Source: Cognatiyoonia sediminum
Lineage (GTDB): Bacteria; Pseudomonadota; Alphaproteobacteria; Rhodobacterales; Rhodobacteraceae
Length of the DNA: 64,000 bases
Assembly: GCF_900129845.1 (NCBI RefSeq)
Contig: NZ_FQXB01000004.1
Span: 124,001 to 188,000, forward strand
Direction: 5' to 3'
In this document: one piece after another, positions 7,183-15,019 of the stretch
Numbering within the stretch: the stretch's first letter is position 1
Layout of the letters: each line of letters opens with the position of its first letter
Notes under the pieces: generated by a model
What the model was told of the DNA's origin: nothing
Databases searched by the model: none
The model's input: only the letters and a program-made list of their open reading frames with translations
Translations under genes and position numbers: made by a program

Positions 7183-9645
7183 ATGGCAGATTTTCCAACA
7201 TCAGCGCGTGTTGTCATCATCGGGGGTGGCGTCGTTGGCGTGTCCACCCTCTACCATCTGGCCAAGATGGGCTGGACCGACTGTGTCCTGCTTGAGAAGA
7301 ACGAATTGACCGCAGGCTCCACGTGGCACGCCGCTGGCAACTGCCCGTCATTCTCAACCTCTTGGGGCGTGATGAACATGCAGCGCTATTCGCTGGGCCT
7401 TTATGCGGGTCTTGCCGAAGAGGTGGATTACCCGATGAACTATCACGTGACCGGCTCGCTGCGCCTGTCACATAGCAAAGAACGCACCCAGGAATTCCAG
7501 CGCGCCATGGGTATGGCCAACTATCAGGGCCTGAGCATGGAGATGCTGACGCCTGACCAAGCGGTTGGCATGTATCCCTTCCTCGAAACCCACGACATTG
7601 ACTCGGTTCTGTTCGACCCTGACGACGGCGACATCGATCCAGCACAGCTGACCCAAGCACTCGCGAAAGGTGCGCGTGAAATGGGTGCGAATATCCAGCG
7701 TTTTTGCCCCGCCACTGGCGTAACCCAGAAACCTAATGGCACATGGACGGTGCATACTGAAAAGGGCGACATCGACTGTGAAAAAGTCGTCAACGCCGCC
7801 GGATATTATGCCCAGCGTGTTGGCGAGTGGTTCAAACCCTATGGCGGGCGCACTGTGCCCATGGCCACCATGTCGCACCAGTATTTCCTGACCGAGGAAA
7901 TTCCAGAGCTGAAGGAATGGACCGAAAAGAACGGTCGCAAAATCCCTCTGCTGCGCGACGTCGATAGCTCCTACTATCTGCGCCAAGACAAAAACGGCCT
8001 GAACCTCGGCCCCTATGAGCGGAATTGTAAGGCACATTGGATCACCAAAGATGACCCAATGCCCGATGATTTCAGCTTCCAACTCTACCCCGATGATTTG
8101 GAACGCCTCGAATGGTACATCGAGGACGCGATGGCCCGGGTGCCTCTCCTCGGCACCGCCGGTGTCGGTCGCGTCATCAACGGCCCGATCCCTTACGCGC
8201 CAGATGGACTGCCTTTGGTCGGCCCAATGCCCGGCGTCAAAAACGCATTCGAGGCCTGCGTCTTTACCTTCGGAATTACCCAAGGCGGTGGCGCGGGTAA
8301 GGTCGCCGCCGAATGGATCGTCAACGGCGAAACCGAATGGGATATGTGGTCGGTCGATCCCCGACGCTACACCGACTACACCGATGAACAATATTGCATC
8401 GACAAAGCGATGGAGGTGTACGGCCATGAATACGCGATGCACTTCCCCCAGCACGAGTGGCCTGCGGCCCGTGATCGCAAACACTCCACCCTGCATTCAC
8501 GGCTGCAAGACGCGGGCGCAGTTTTTGGCCCTTATAACGGTTGGGAACGCGCCAACTGGTTCGCGCAAGAGAGCGACGATACATCGCTCGAAGCGACCGA
8601 AACATGGTCCCGCAACGGCCCATGGCAGCAGCGTGTCAAAGAAGAATGCGAAGCGGTGCGTGATCACTGCGGGATGCTACCGATCACGGGCTTCAGCCGC
8701 TTCAAGGTCGAAGGCGCCGGTGCGCGCGACTATATCGACAGCTTGTCTGCCTCACGCCTACCATCCCCAGGCCGCATCGGTCTGATCTATTTCGCTGATG
8801 CCCGCGGCCGCATCGTGACAGAAATGTCAGCCGTTGTGCACAGCGATGACCATGTGTCATTGATCACAGCGGCCGTCGCTCAATGGCACGACGCTGAGGT
8901 GATCAAGGCAAACGCGCCGGAAGGCATCACCGTCACAGACCGCACGAAAGAGGTTGAGTGCCTGCTGGTGACCGGCCCGAAAGCCCGCGAGATCCTTGCG
9001 CCGCTTACCGAAGGTCATGATCTGTCCAAAGGCTGGCTCACCACCAGCCTCGCAGAGGAAGGCACCATCGCAGGCGAAGCCTGTGCGATGGTCCGTGTGT
9101 CCTTTGCGGGTGAACTCGGTTGGGAAATTCACTGCCCACCGGCCTCCATGCCGGCCATTTGGGACGCGCTTAGTGACGCTGGTGTGAAACCCTTCGGTAT
9201 GTATGCGCTCAACGCGTTGCGGATGGAAAAGGGCTACCGCGCATGGAAGGGTGATCTTTCCACCGATTACTCCCTCCTCGAAGGCGGGCTTGACCGCTTT
9301 ACCAAGCTGGACAAGCCGCACGACTTCCCGGGCAAAGCGGCACTGCTTGCGGAGAAACAGCGCGGCGTCTCCAAACGCTTCACCACGCTCACATTGGACG
9401 CGCCCGGAGAGTATGACGCGCCCTATATGTCGACCATCTGGCATGATGGCGCGGTTGTGGGGGAAACCACCTCCGGCGCGTTTGGCTACCGCACCAACCA
9501 ATCCATCGCGCTCGCAATGGTCCAAGCGGAGCTTTCCACCCCGGGCACGAAGCTAGAGGTGGAAATCTACGGCGAACGCTATGCTGCCACAGTGCAAGAG
9601 GACCAACCTTTGTGGGATCCTGCAAACGAAAGGATCCGTGCATGA
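7183..9645 (+). CDS. FAD-dependent oxidoreductase-GcvT fusion, dimethylglycine dehydrogenase-like
   Basis: This 820-residue two-module enzyme oxidises an N-methyl amine and passes the methyl carbon to tetrahydrofolate. Residues 9-22 form the FAD Rossmann motif (VVIIGGGVVG). His49 in GSTWHAAG matches the histidine that carries covalent FAD in mitochondrial dimethylglycine dehydrogenase. The DAO fold runs to about 380, a linker domain follows, and the aminomethyltransferase (GcvT) half covers about 430-815 (VSFAGELGWEIHCP, ALRMEKGYRAWKGDL). The ATG at 7183 follows AGGGAGAAG. It overlaps the next start by 4 bp (ATGA). Its N-terminal half after WHAAG (NCPSFSTSWG) departs from the usual GL..QLR, so its substrate may differ from that of its paralogue. 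Confidence 0.85.
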   Translation: MADFPTSARVVIIGGGVVGVSTLYHLAKMGWTDCVLLEKNELTAGSTWHAAGNCPSFSTSWGVMNMQRYSLGLYAGLAEEVDYPMNYHVTGSLRLSHSKERTQEFQRAMGMANYQGLSMEMLTPDQAVGMYPFLETHDIDSVLFDPDDGDIDPAQLTQALAKGAREMGANIQRFCPATGVTQKPNGTWTVHTEKGDIDCEKVVNAAGYYAQRVGEWFKPYGGRTVPMATMSHQYFLTEEIPELKEWTEKNGRKIPLLRDVDSSYYLRQDKNGLNLGPYERNCKAHWITKDDPMPDDFSFQLYPDDLERLEWYIEDAMARVPLLGTAGVGRVINGPIPYAPDGLPLVGPMPGVKNAFEACVFTFGITQGGGAGKVAAEWIVNGETEWDMWSVDPRRYTDYTDEQYCIDKAMEVYGHEYAMHFPQHEWPAARDRKHSTLHSRLQDAGAVFGPYNGWERANWFAQESDDTSLEATETWSRNGPWQQRVKEECEAVRDHCGMLPITGFSRFKVEGAGARDYIDSLSASRLPSPGRIGLIYFADARGRIVTEMSAVVHSDDHVSLITAAVAQWHDAEVIKANAPEGITVTDRTKEVECLLVTGPKAREILAPLTEGHDLSKGWLTTSLAEEGTIAGEACAMVRVSFAGELGWEIHCPPASMPAIWDALSDAGVKPFGMYALNALRMEKGYRAWKGDLSTDYSLLEGGLDRFTKLDKPHDFPGKAALLAEKQRGVSKRFTTLTLDAPGEYDAPYMSTIWHDGAVVGETTSGAFGYRTNQSIALAMVQAELSTPGTKLEVEIYGERYAATVQEDQPLWDPANERIRA

Positions 9646-10514
9646 TCACCCTTCTTGATGGCGGAATGGGGCAAGAGCTCGTCCGCCTTGCAGGAAAAGC
9701 AACGGGCATGTGGTCGAACCAAGCGCTGTTCGATCGGCCCGAGCATGTGCGCCAAGTGCATGATGCCTATTTTGCTGCCGGTGCAGATGTTGCTACCACC
9801 AACACCTATGCGGTGCTGCCTGACCGGTTTGAGGCGTATGACGTCCTCGACCGGTTGGACGAGATGACAGTCAGGGCATGCGAATTGGCCGTCGCTGCGC
9901 GCGACGCGCATGGCTCCGGCATTATCGCGGGCAGCATGGGCCCAATGGGGTTTTCCTATCAACCGGATAAAGCCCCGCCAGCCGCCGAAGCTGCCGAAGG
10001 CTACGCGCGCCTTGCCAAAGTACAGGCAGACTTTGTCGATGCGCATTTGTTGGAAACCATGGCCAGCGTCGATCAAGCCAAAGGTGGTCTGATGGGCGCC
10101 TCCGTTACCGGCAAACCCGTCTGGATCGGCCTCACAGTGAACGACGAAGATGGCACACAGCTGCGCTCTGGCGAACCACTAGCAGACCTTGCACCTGTGT
10201 TGGCGGAATACCAACCCGCGGTGATTTTCCTCAACTGCTCTATGCCCGAGGCGATCAACCAAGGCCTGCCCGAACTCGCCAAACTCGGCGACACGTTCGG
10301 GGCCTATGCCAACGGCTTTACCAAGATCACAGATGATTTCGATCACATCGGTGCCACGGTCGATCAACTGACAGCCCGAACTGATCTTACTCCAGACGCA
10401 TACGCCGATCACGCCCAAGGCTGGGCTGATACCGGCGCAATCTACATCGGCGGATGTTGCGAGGTCACACCTGCGCACATCAAAGAACTCGCCCGTCGTT
10501 TTAAAGGAAACTAA
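9642..10514 (+). CDS. Homocysteine S-methyltransferase (betaine-homocysteine methyltransferase-like)
   Basis: This zinc enzyme moves a methyl group from betaine, DMSP or a related donor to homocysteine, giving methionine. The 290 residues show the family start ITLLDGGMGQEL, FLNCSMP with Cys199 and the GGCCEVTP pair Cys272/Cys273 as zinc ligands, and the AGSMGPMGF loop. The ATG overlaps the preceding stop as ATGA, so translation is coupled. It lies between two dehydrogenase-GcvT fusions, so betaine is the most coherent donor: its product dimethylglycine would be the substrate of a neighbour. S-methylmethionine cannot be excluded. Confidence 0.85.
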   Translation: MITLLDGGMGQELVRLAGKATGMWSNQALFDRPEHVRQVHDAYFAAGADVATTNTYAVLPDRFEAYDVLDRLDEMTVRACELAVAARDAHGSGIIAGSMGPMGFSYQPDKAPPAAEAAEGYARLAKVQADFVDAHLLETMASVDQAKGGLMGASVTGKPVWIGLTVNDEDGTQLRSGEPLADLAPVLAEYQPAVIFLNCSMPEAINQGLPELAKLGDTFGAYANGFTKITDDFDHIGATVDQLTARTDLTPDAYADHAQGWADTGAIYIGGCCEVTPAHIKELARRFKGN

Positions 10515-10516
10515 CC

Positions 10517-12961
10517 ATGGCGCTTCCTCCGTCCCAAGCCCGCGTTGTCATCATCGGTGGCGGCGTTATCGGCTGTTCTGTTGCCTACCATCTGGCCAAA
10601 CTCGGCTGGAAAGATGTTGTTTTGTTGGAACGCAAGCAATTGACGTCAGGCACCACATGGCACGCCGCCGGCCTGATCGCCCAACTGCGCGCGACGGCGA
10701 ACATGACCAAGCTCGCGAAATACAGTCAGGAACTCTACGGCAACCTCGAAGCGGAAACAGGCGTGGCGACTGGTTTCAAACGCTGCGGATCCATCACAGC
10801 CGCGCTCACCGAGGAGCGCAAAGAGGAAATCTTCCGCCAAGCAGCTATGGCCCGCGCATTTGGTGTCGAAGCTGAAGAGATCTCCCCCGAAGAGGTCAAG
10901 GCACGGTACGAGCACCTCAACATTGATGGCGTCACTGGCGGCGTGTACCTGCCGCTCGACGGGCAGGGCGATCCGGCCAACATCGCGCTCGCCATGGCCA
11001 AAGGCGCACGTCAGAACGGTGCGCAGGTGATCGAACGCACGCTTGTCACTGGCGTAAAAAAAGAAGGTCGCCGCATCACCGGTGTCGATTGGGAACAAGG
11101 CGGCGAAAGCGGTCACATCACTTGCGAGATGGTCGTGAACTGCGGCGGTATGTGGGGCCATCAGGTTGGCAAAATGCTCGGCACCAACGTCCCGCTTCAC
11201 GCCTGCGAACACTTCTATATTGTGACGGAAGCGATCGAAGGCCTCACCCAAATGCCCGTTCTCCGGGTGCCGGACGAATGTGCGTATTACAAAGAAGACG
11301 CAGGCAAAATGCTCCTTGGCGCGTTTGAACCAAACGCCAAACCATGGGCCATGGATGGCATCCCGAAGGACTTTGAGTTTGACCAACTGCCCGAGGATTT
11401 CGACCACTTCGAACCAATCCTAGAGGCGGCTTGCGAACGGATGCCAATGCTGGCCGAGGCAGGTATCCACACCTTCTTCAATGGTCCGGAAAGCTTCACA
11501 CCAGATGACGCCTACCACCTCGGCCTCGCGCCAGAGATGGATAACGTCTGGGTGGCAGCTGGCTTCAACTCAATCGGTATTCAATCCGCCGGTGGCGCAG
11601 GCAGCGCGCTGGCCTCATGGATGGACACAGGCGAAAAGCCCTTCGATCTGGGCGACGTCGACATCAGCCGGATGCAGCCCTTCCAAGGTAACAAACATTA
11701 CCTCTTTGAACGGTCCAAGGAAACGCTCGGCCTCCTTTACGCCGACCACTTTCCCTACCTGCAAAAGAACACCGCCCGCGGCGTCCGCCGCACGCCGTTC
11801 CATCAGCACCTGTTGGACAACGGTGCAGTCATGGGCGAACTCGCTGGTTGGGAACGCGCCAACTGGTTCGCCAATGAAGGCCAAAAACCAGAGTATGAAT
11901 ACTCGTGGAAACGTCAGAACTTCTTTGGCAACGTCGCGGCAGAGGTCGAGGCGATCCGCACCAACGTCGGCATGTACGACATGTCGTCCTTCGGCAAAAT
12001 TCGCGTCGAAGGGCGCGATGCGACGGCCTTTATGAACTACATCGGTGGCGGACAGTATGACGTGCCTGTCGGCAAGATTGTATATACGCAGTTCCTCAAC
12101 AAGACTGCTGGGATCGAAGCGGATGTGACCGTCACACGGCTATCAGAGACCGCCTACTTCGTAGTCACACCAGCCGCGACGCGCCTCGCCGATCAAACCT
12201 GGATGCAACGCCATGTGGGCGACTTCAACGTCGTGATTACAGATGTCACTGCAGGCGAAGGGGTCCTCGCTGTCATGGGCCCCAACGCGCGTAAACTGCT
12301 TGAAACGGTGTCGCCGAACGATTTCTCAAATGACGCGAACCCCTTCGGCACCGCGCAAGAGATCGAACTCGGCATGGGCCTCGCTCGCGTACACCGTGTC
12401 ACCTACGTCGGGGAACTGGGCTGGGAGGTCTATGTCTCTTCCGACATGGCCGCCCATGCGTTCGAGACCTTGCACGCCGCAGGTCGGGATATGGGTCTAA
12501 TGCTTTGCGGGATGCACATGATGGACGCCGCGCGGATGGAAAAAGGCTTCCGCCACTTTGGCCACGACATCACGGCGGAGGATCACGTGCTAGAGGCCGG
12601 TTTAGGCTTCGCTGTCAAAACCGACAAAGCGGATTTTATCGGTCGTGACGCCGTCCTGGCGAAGAAAGAAAGCGGCCTAGAAAACCGCCTCGTTCAATTC
12701 AAACTGACCGATCCTGAACCGCTCCTCTATCACAACGAACCTGTAGTTCGGGACGGCGAGATTGTTGGTTATCTGTCGTCCGGCGGCTATGGCCACCACC
12801 TCGGCGCCGCACTCGGTATGGGTTATGTGCCCTGCAAAGGTGAAACCGCGAAAGAGATGTTGGAAAGCACCTTCGAAATCGACGTTATGGGCACACGCGT
12901 GAAAGCTGAGGCTCAGCTGAAGCCTTTCTATGATCCGACGTCGGAGCGGGTTAAAGCCTAA
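10517..12961 (+). CDS. FAD-dependent oxidoreductase-GcvT fusion, sarcosine/dimethylglycine dehydrogenase-like
   Basis: This is the second fusion enzyme of the operon, 814 residues, with the same layout: FAD motif VVIIGGGVIG, His49 in GTTWHAAGL for covalent FAD, DAO domain to about 390, then the GcvT half (FGKIRVEGRDATAFMNYI, YVGELGWEVYV, DAARMEKGFRHFGHD). The segment after WHAAGL (IAQLRATANMTKLAKYS) and the YLPLDGQGDPANIA region look like mammalian sarcosine dehydrogenase. It probably removes a methyl group from sarcosine or dimethylglycine, charging tetrahydrofolate. It starts 2 bp after the methyltransferase stop. Together the pair could take dimethylglycine to glycine. Confidence 0.86.
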   Translation: MALPPSQARVVIIGGGVIGCSVAYHLAKLGWKDVVLLERKQLTSGTTWHAAGLIAQLRATANMTKLAKYSQELYGNLEAETGVATGFKRCGSITAALTEERKEEIFRQAAMARAFGVEAEEISPEEVKARYEHLNIDGVTGGVYLPLDGQGDPANIALAMAKGARQNGAQVIERTLVTGVKKEGRRITGVDWEQGGESGHITCEMVVNCGGMWGHQVGKMLGTNVPLHACEHFYIVTEAIEGLTQMPVLRVPDECAYYKEDAGKMLLGAFEPNAKPWAMDGIPKDFEFDQLPEDFDHFEPILEAACERMPMLAEAGIHTFFNGPESFTPDDAYHLGLAPEMDNVWVAAGFNSIGIQSAGGAGSALASWMDTGEKPFDLGDVDISRMQPFQGNKHYLFERSKETLGLLYADHFPYLQKNTARGVRRTPFHQHLLDNGAVMGELAGWERANWFANEGQKPEYEYSWKRQNFFGNVAAEVEAIRTNVGMYDMSSFGKIRVEGRDATAFMNYIGGGQYDVPVGKIVYTQFLNKTAGIEADVTVTRLSETAYFVVTPAATRLADQTWMQRHVGDFNVVITDVTAGEGVLAVMGPNARKLLETVSPNDFSNDANPFGTAQEIELGMGLARVHRVTYVGELGWEVYVSSDMAAHAFETLHAAGRDMGLMLCGMHMMDAARMEKGFRHFGHDITAEDHVLEAGLGFAVKTDKADFIGRDAVLAKKESGLENRLVQFKLTDPEPLLYHNEPVVRDGEIVGYLSSGGYGHHLGAALGMGYVPCKGETAKEMLESTFEIDVMGTRVKAEAQLKPFYDPTSERVKA

Positions 12962-13016
12962 GGTGTTGAGCGGGGCGGCGATCCGTCGCCCTGCACCAGT
13001 ATTGGGCACAGTCACC

Positions 13017-13433
13017 ATGATCGTATATGTCACTGTCGGCGTAGATGATATCGAAGCAGCAGAACGGTTCTACTCCGCTTTCCTGCCCGCACTGGGATAC
13101 GGCTTGGAATACTACCACGGCGATCTCTGCTATGCCTTGCCGGTGGTGCCCGGCCAAACGCCGACTCATCCCGAATTCTACGTTAAGCGCCCCTTTAACG
13201 GCGCATCGGCCTCGGCTGGAAACGGCACGATGATCGCGTTTGAGGCTAGCAGCCAGCAACAGGTTCGTGATCTCCACGCCGCTGCCCTGAATGCGGGTGG
13301 CCAAGATGAAGGCCAACCTGGGTTTCGCGATGACTACGGCGCGAATTTCTTCGTTAGCTACCTCCGGGACCCACAGGGCAACAAGATCGCTATCTTCTCC
13401 AGCAATCCGAATGAACCAGGGCGAGGCGGATAA
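13017..13433 (+). CDS. VOC-family (glyoxalase/bleomycin-resistance fold) protein
   Basis: This single-chain vicinal-oxygen-chelate protein of 138 residues has beta-alpha-beta-beta-beta modules. Motifs: VTVGVDDIEAAERFYSAFLPALGY at the N-terminus and FVSYLRDPQGNKIAIF at the C-terminus, a typical site of the metal-binding Glu/His, though no Glu is at the expected place in NKIAIF. The ATG at 13017 is followed directly by the VOC start; an upstream extension overlapping the dehydrogenase gene is unlikely. It is 55 bp downstream of the operon and could be its last gene. The substrate is unknown. Confidence 0.75.
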   Translation: MIVYVTVGVDDIEAAERFYSAFLPALGYGLEYYHGDLCYALPVVPGQTPTHPEFYVKRPFNGASASAGNGTMIAFEASSQQQVRDLHAAALNAGGQDEGQPGFRDDYGANFFVSYLRDPQGNKIAIFSSNPNEPGRGG

Positions 13434-13487
13434 TCCTTGGACCTGCCAGAGGCCGCAGGCACAGGTCGTGCCTGCGACAGGTGCGCT

Positions 13488-14057
13488 CTACGCGGCAATA
13501 TGGGTGTCGCTGCGCGTCCAAGCCAACGGCTTGACCACATCGTCGAGCGGTGTTTCGGCAACATGGTTGATGTAGTTCGACATGACTTTCTGAGACAGCC
13601 CAAGGATGATCTCCAACACCGCGCGATGGTCATAGCCCGCGTCAAAGAAGGTTTGGATCTGTTCGTCTGTCACATTGCCGCGCTGGCGTAGCATTTGCAG
13701 CGTAAACACCCGCAGGGCTTCCAACTTCGCTGTTGGCAATGGCGTCTCATCCCGAAGCGCGTTGGAGATCTCATCAGACACTTTCATCCGCTTCGCAATG
13801 CCTGTGTGGGCCGGTACGCAGTAGTGGCACTCATGCTCCACATTGATGGTTTGCCAAACGACGGTCATCTCATCGGCGTCAAATGCGGTTTCGGTGAACA
13901 GCTTGTGCAACAGTTGATAGCCTTCCAGCACCTGCGGGCTTTCCGCCATCACTTTGTGCAGGCCGGGCAGGCGGCCGAAGGCTTTCTGGCTGTTTTCCAG
14001 CAGGGGCTTCGACCCTTCTGGCGCAGTTTCGAGATCGTGGGATGGGAAATCGGTCAT
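13488..14057 (-). CDS. Carboxymuconolactone decarboxylase-family (AhpD-like) protein
   Basis: This 189-residue all-helical protein has the AhpD core motif CHYCVPAHTGIAKRMK (Cys-x-x-Cys plus His), the redox site of AhpD-like alkylhydroperoxidases, preceded by TVVWQTINVEHE. It is likely a peroxidase-related or thiol-redox enzyme, not a true carboxymuconolactone decarboxylase. It is divergent from a TetR-family gene and shares a 97-bp intergenic region holding palindromes, so the TetR protein probably controls it. Confidence 0.8.
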   Translation of the reverse strand: MTDFPSHDLETAPEGSKPLLENSQKAFGRLPGLHKVMAESPQVLEGYQLLHKLFTETAFDADEMTVVWQTINVEHECHYCVPAHTGIAKRMKVSDEISNALRDETPLPTAKLEALRVFTLQMLRQRGNVTDEQIQTFFDAGYDHRAVLEIILGLSQKVMSNYINHVAETPLDDVVKPLAWTRSDTHIAA

Positions 14058-14100
14058 GGTCAGTCCTCTTTTTTGCGATTTGAACTCTGTTACCCCTTTC

Positions 14101-14140
14101 TTGAATGATCATTCAAGTATATATTTGAGCAATCGATCAA
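14101..14140. promoter_or_regulatory. Palindromic operators between the AhpD-like and TetR genes
   Basis: TTGAATGATCATTCAA (14101-14116) is a perfect 16-bp palindrome. TTGAGCAATCGATCAA (14125-14140) is a second, imperfect 16-bp copy with the same TTGA...TCAA ends, 24 bp (centre to centre) away. They lie in the divergent promoter region, as expected for TetR-family operators. Confidence 0.65.
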
Positions 14141-14154
14141 GAATAAGTGAATTC

Positions 14155-14733
14155 ATGCCTCGCAAACCCGAATATGACCGAGAAGAACTGATAGACCGTG
14201 CTTGCGATCTGTTTTGGACAAAGGGCTGGGCAGGGACATCGATGAAAGATCTCGAACAGACGCTCGGTCTCAAACCGGGCAGTTTCTACGCGGCCTTTGG
14301 GTCTAAGGCAGCTTTGTACGAACTGACACTCGACAGATATGCTCAGAAAGGGATGACACGGCTAAGCGCGATGGTCGCGGAACACGGCCCCCTCGGGGCG
14401 CTGCAAACCTATCCCATGCTCGTGATCGATGATTCAGCCGCCTCTGTTAAGGCCTGCATGTTGGCGAAGACTGTGCTGGAATTGCGGGGTCAAAATGATC
14501 CCCTCGCAGACTGCGCCAATGCGCATCTGACCGATAAAGAAGGTCAATTCGCTGATGTCTTTCAGAAGGCTCAGGAGGCTGGTCAAATTTCGACAGAATA
14601 CGATCCCATCGCATTAGCGCGCCGGTATCAATCCGATCTGCTTGGCTTGCGTGTCTCTGCTGAACGTTCAGGCGTCGATGCCCACGCGATTGCGCAAGAA
14701 ATCTCCGACAGTCTCGCGCGGCTCGCGCCTTAG
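14155..14733 (+). CDS. TetR/AcrR-family transcriptional regulator
   Basis: This 192-residue regulator has an N-terminal HTH (ELIDRACDLFWTKGWAGTSMKDLEQTLGLKPGSFYAAFGSKAALY) and a C-terminal ligand-binding helical domain. It is of the AcuR/NemR-like group with TSMKDLE and PGSFYAAFGSK. It starts 15 bp after the second palindrome, and the divergent AhpD-like gene is the obvious target. Related regulators respond to reactive electrophiles or unsaturated acids; the inducer is unknown here. Confidence 0.87.
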   Translation: MPRKPEYDREELIDRACDLFWTKGWAGTSMKDLEQTLGLKPGSFYAAFGSKAALYELTLDRYAQKGMTRLSAMVAEHGPLGALQTYPMLVIDDSAASVKACMLAKTVLELRGQNDPLADCANAHLTDKEGQFADVFQKAQEAGQISTEYDPIALARRYQSDLLGLRVSAERSGVDAHAIAQEISDSLARLAP

Positions 14734-14825
14734 GACCGAGAGATCTCGCCTGAATACCGCTGTGTCGCCTAAGTTTAGCATTTCTTAACCAAAAGCACCG
14801 TTCGCATCATTAAACCGCCAAAACG

Positions 14826-14874
14826 GTGCACGGCGTGTGTACGGGCTGTGTACGCCCGGTGTACGGAGCGTGAC
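14826..14874 (+). repeat. Array of 11-bp GTGTACG repeats
   Basis: Units start at 14826 (GTGCACGGCGT), 14837 (GTGTACGGGCT), 14848 (GTGTACGCCCG) and 14859 (GTGTACGGAGC), with a degenerate fifth, GTGAC, at 14870. The spacing is exactly 11 bp each time, one helical turn, so every copy faces the same side of the DNA. Three copies share a perfect GTGTACG heptamer. Adjacent units also pair internally (ACGGGC...GCCCG). Confidence 0.6.
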
Positions 14875-14964
14875 TCCCTCAAAAACCAGATTTCGCAGGA
14901 CATTAACCAGATTCGTGCCTGAACCGGTTAATTTTGTAGAAAGACAGCACCGAGCGTTGCACAA

Positions 14965-14998
14965 AATGAAAAGGCCACGCAGTTTCCCGCATGGCCTC
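14965..14998 (-). terminator. Rho-independent terminator of the rsfS-ctpA operon
   Basis: Read on the minus strand, GGCCATGCGGG, a short AAA loop and CTGCGTGGCC form a strong stem followed by TTTTCATTTT, 23 bp past the ctpA stop. Confidence 0.8.
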
Positions 14999-15019
14999 TT
15001 TGGCGTCCTTCGGTCTCGA

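Larger units (their letters stand above)
14734..15019. other. Intergenic region with repeat array and terminator
   Basis: These 286 bases lie between the convergent TetR and ctpA genes. They contain TTAACC-type motifs (14785-14791, near 14904), the 11-bp GTGTACG repeat array described separately and the ctpA terminator. I see no protein-coding gene here. Confidence 0.6.

Noticed and set aside
7468-8496. A 342-codon minus-strand frame opposite the first dehydrogenase
   Set aside because: It is an antisense shadow created by GC-rich codon bias; the plus strand holds an intact FAD-GcvT enzyme.
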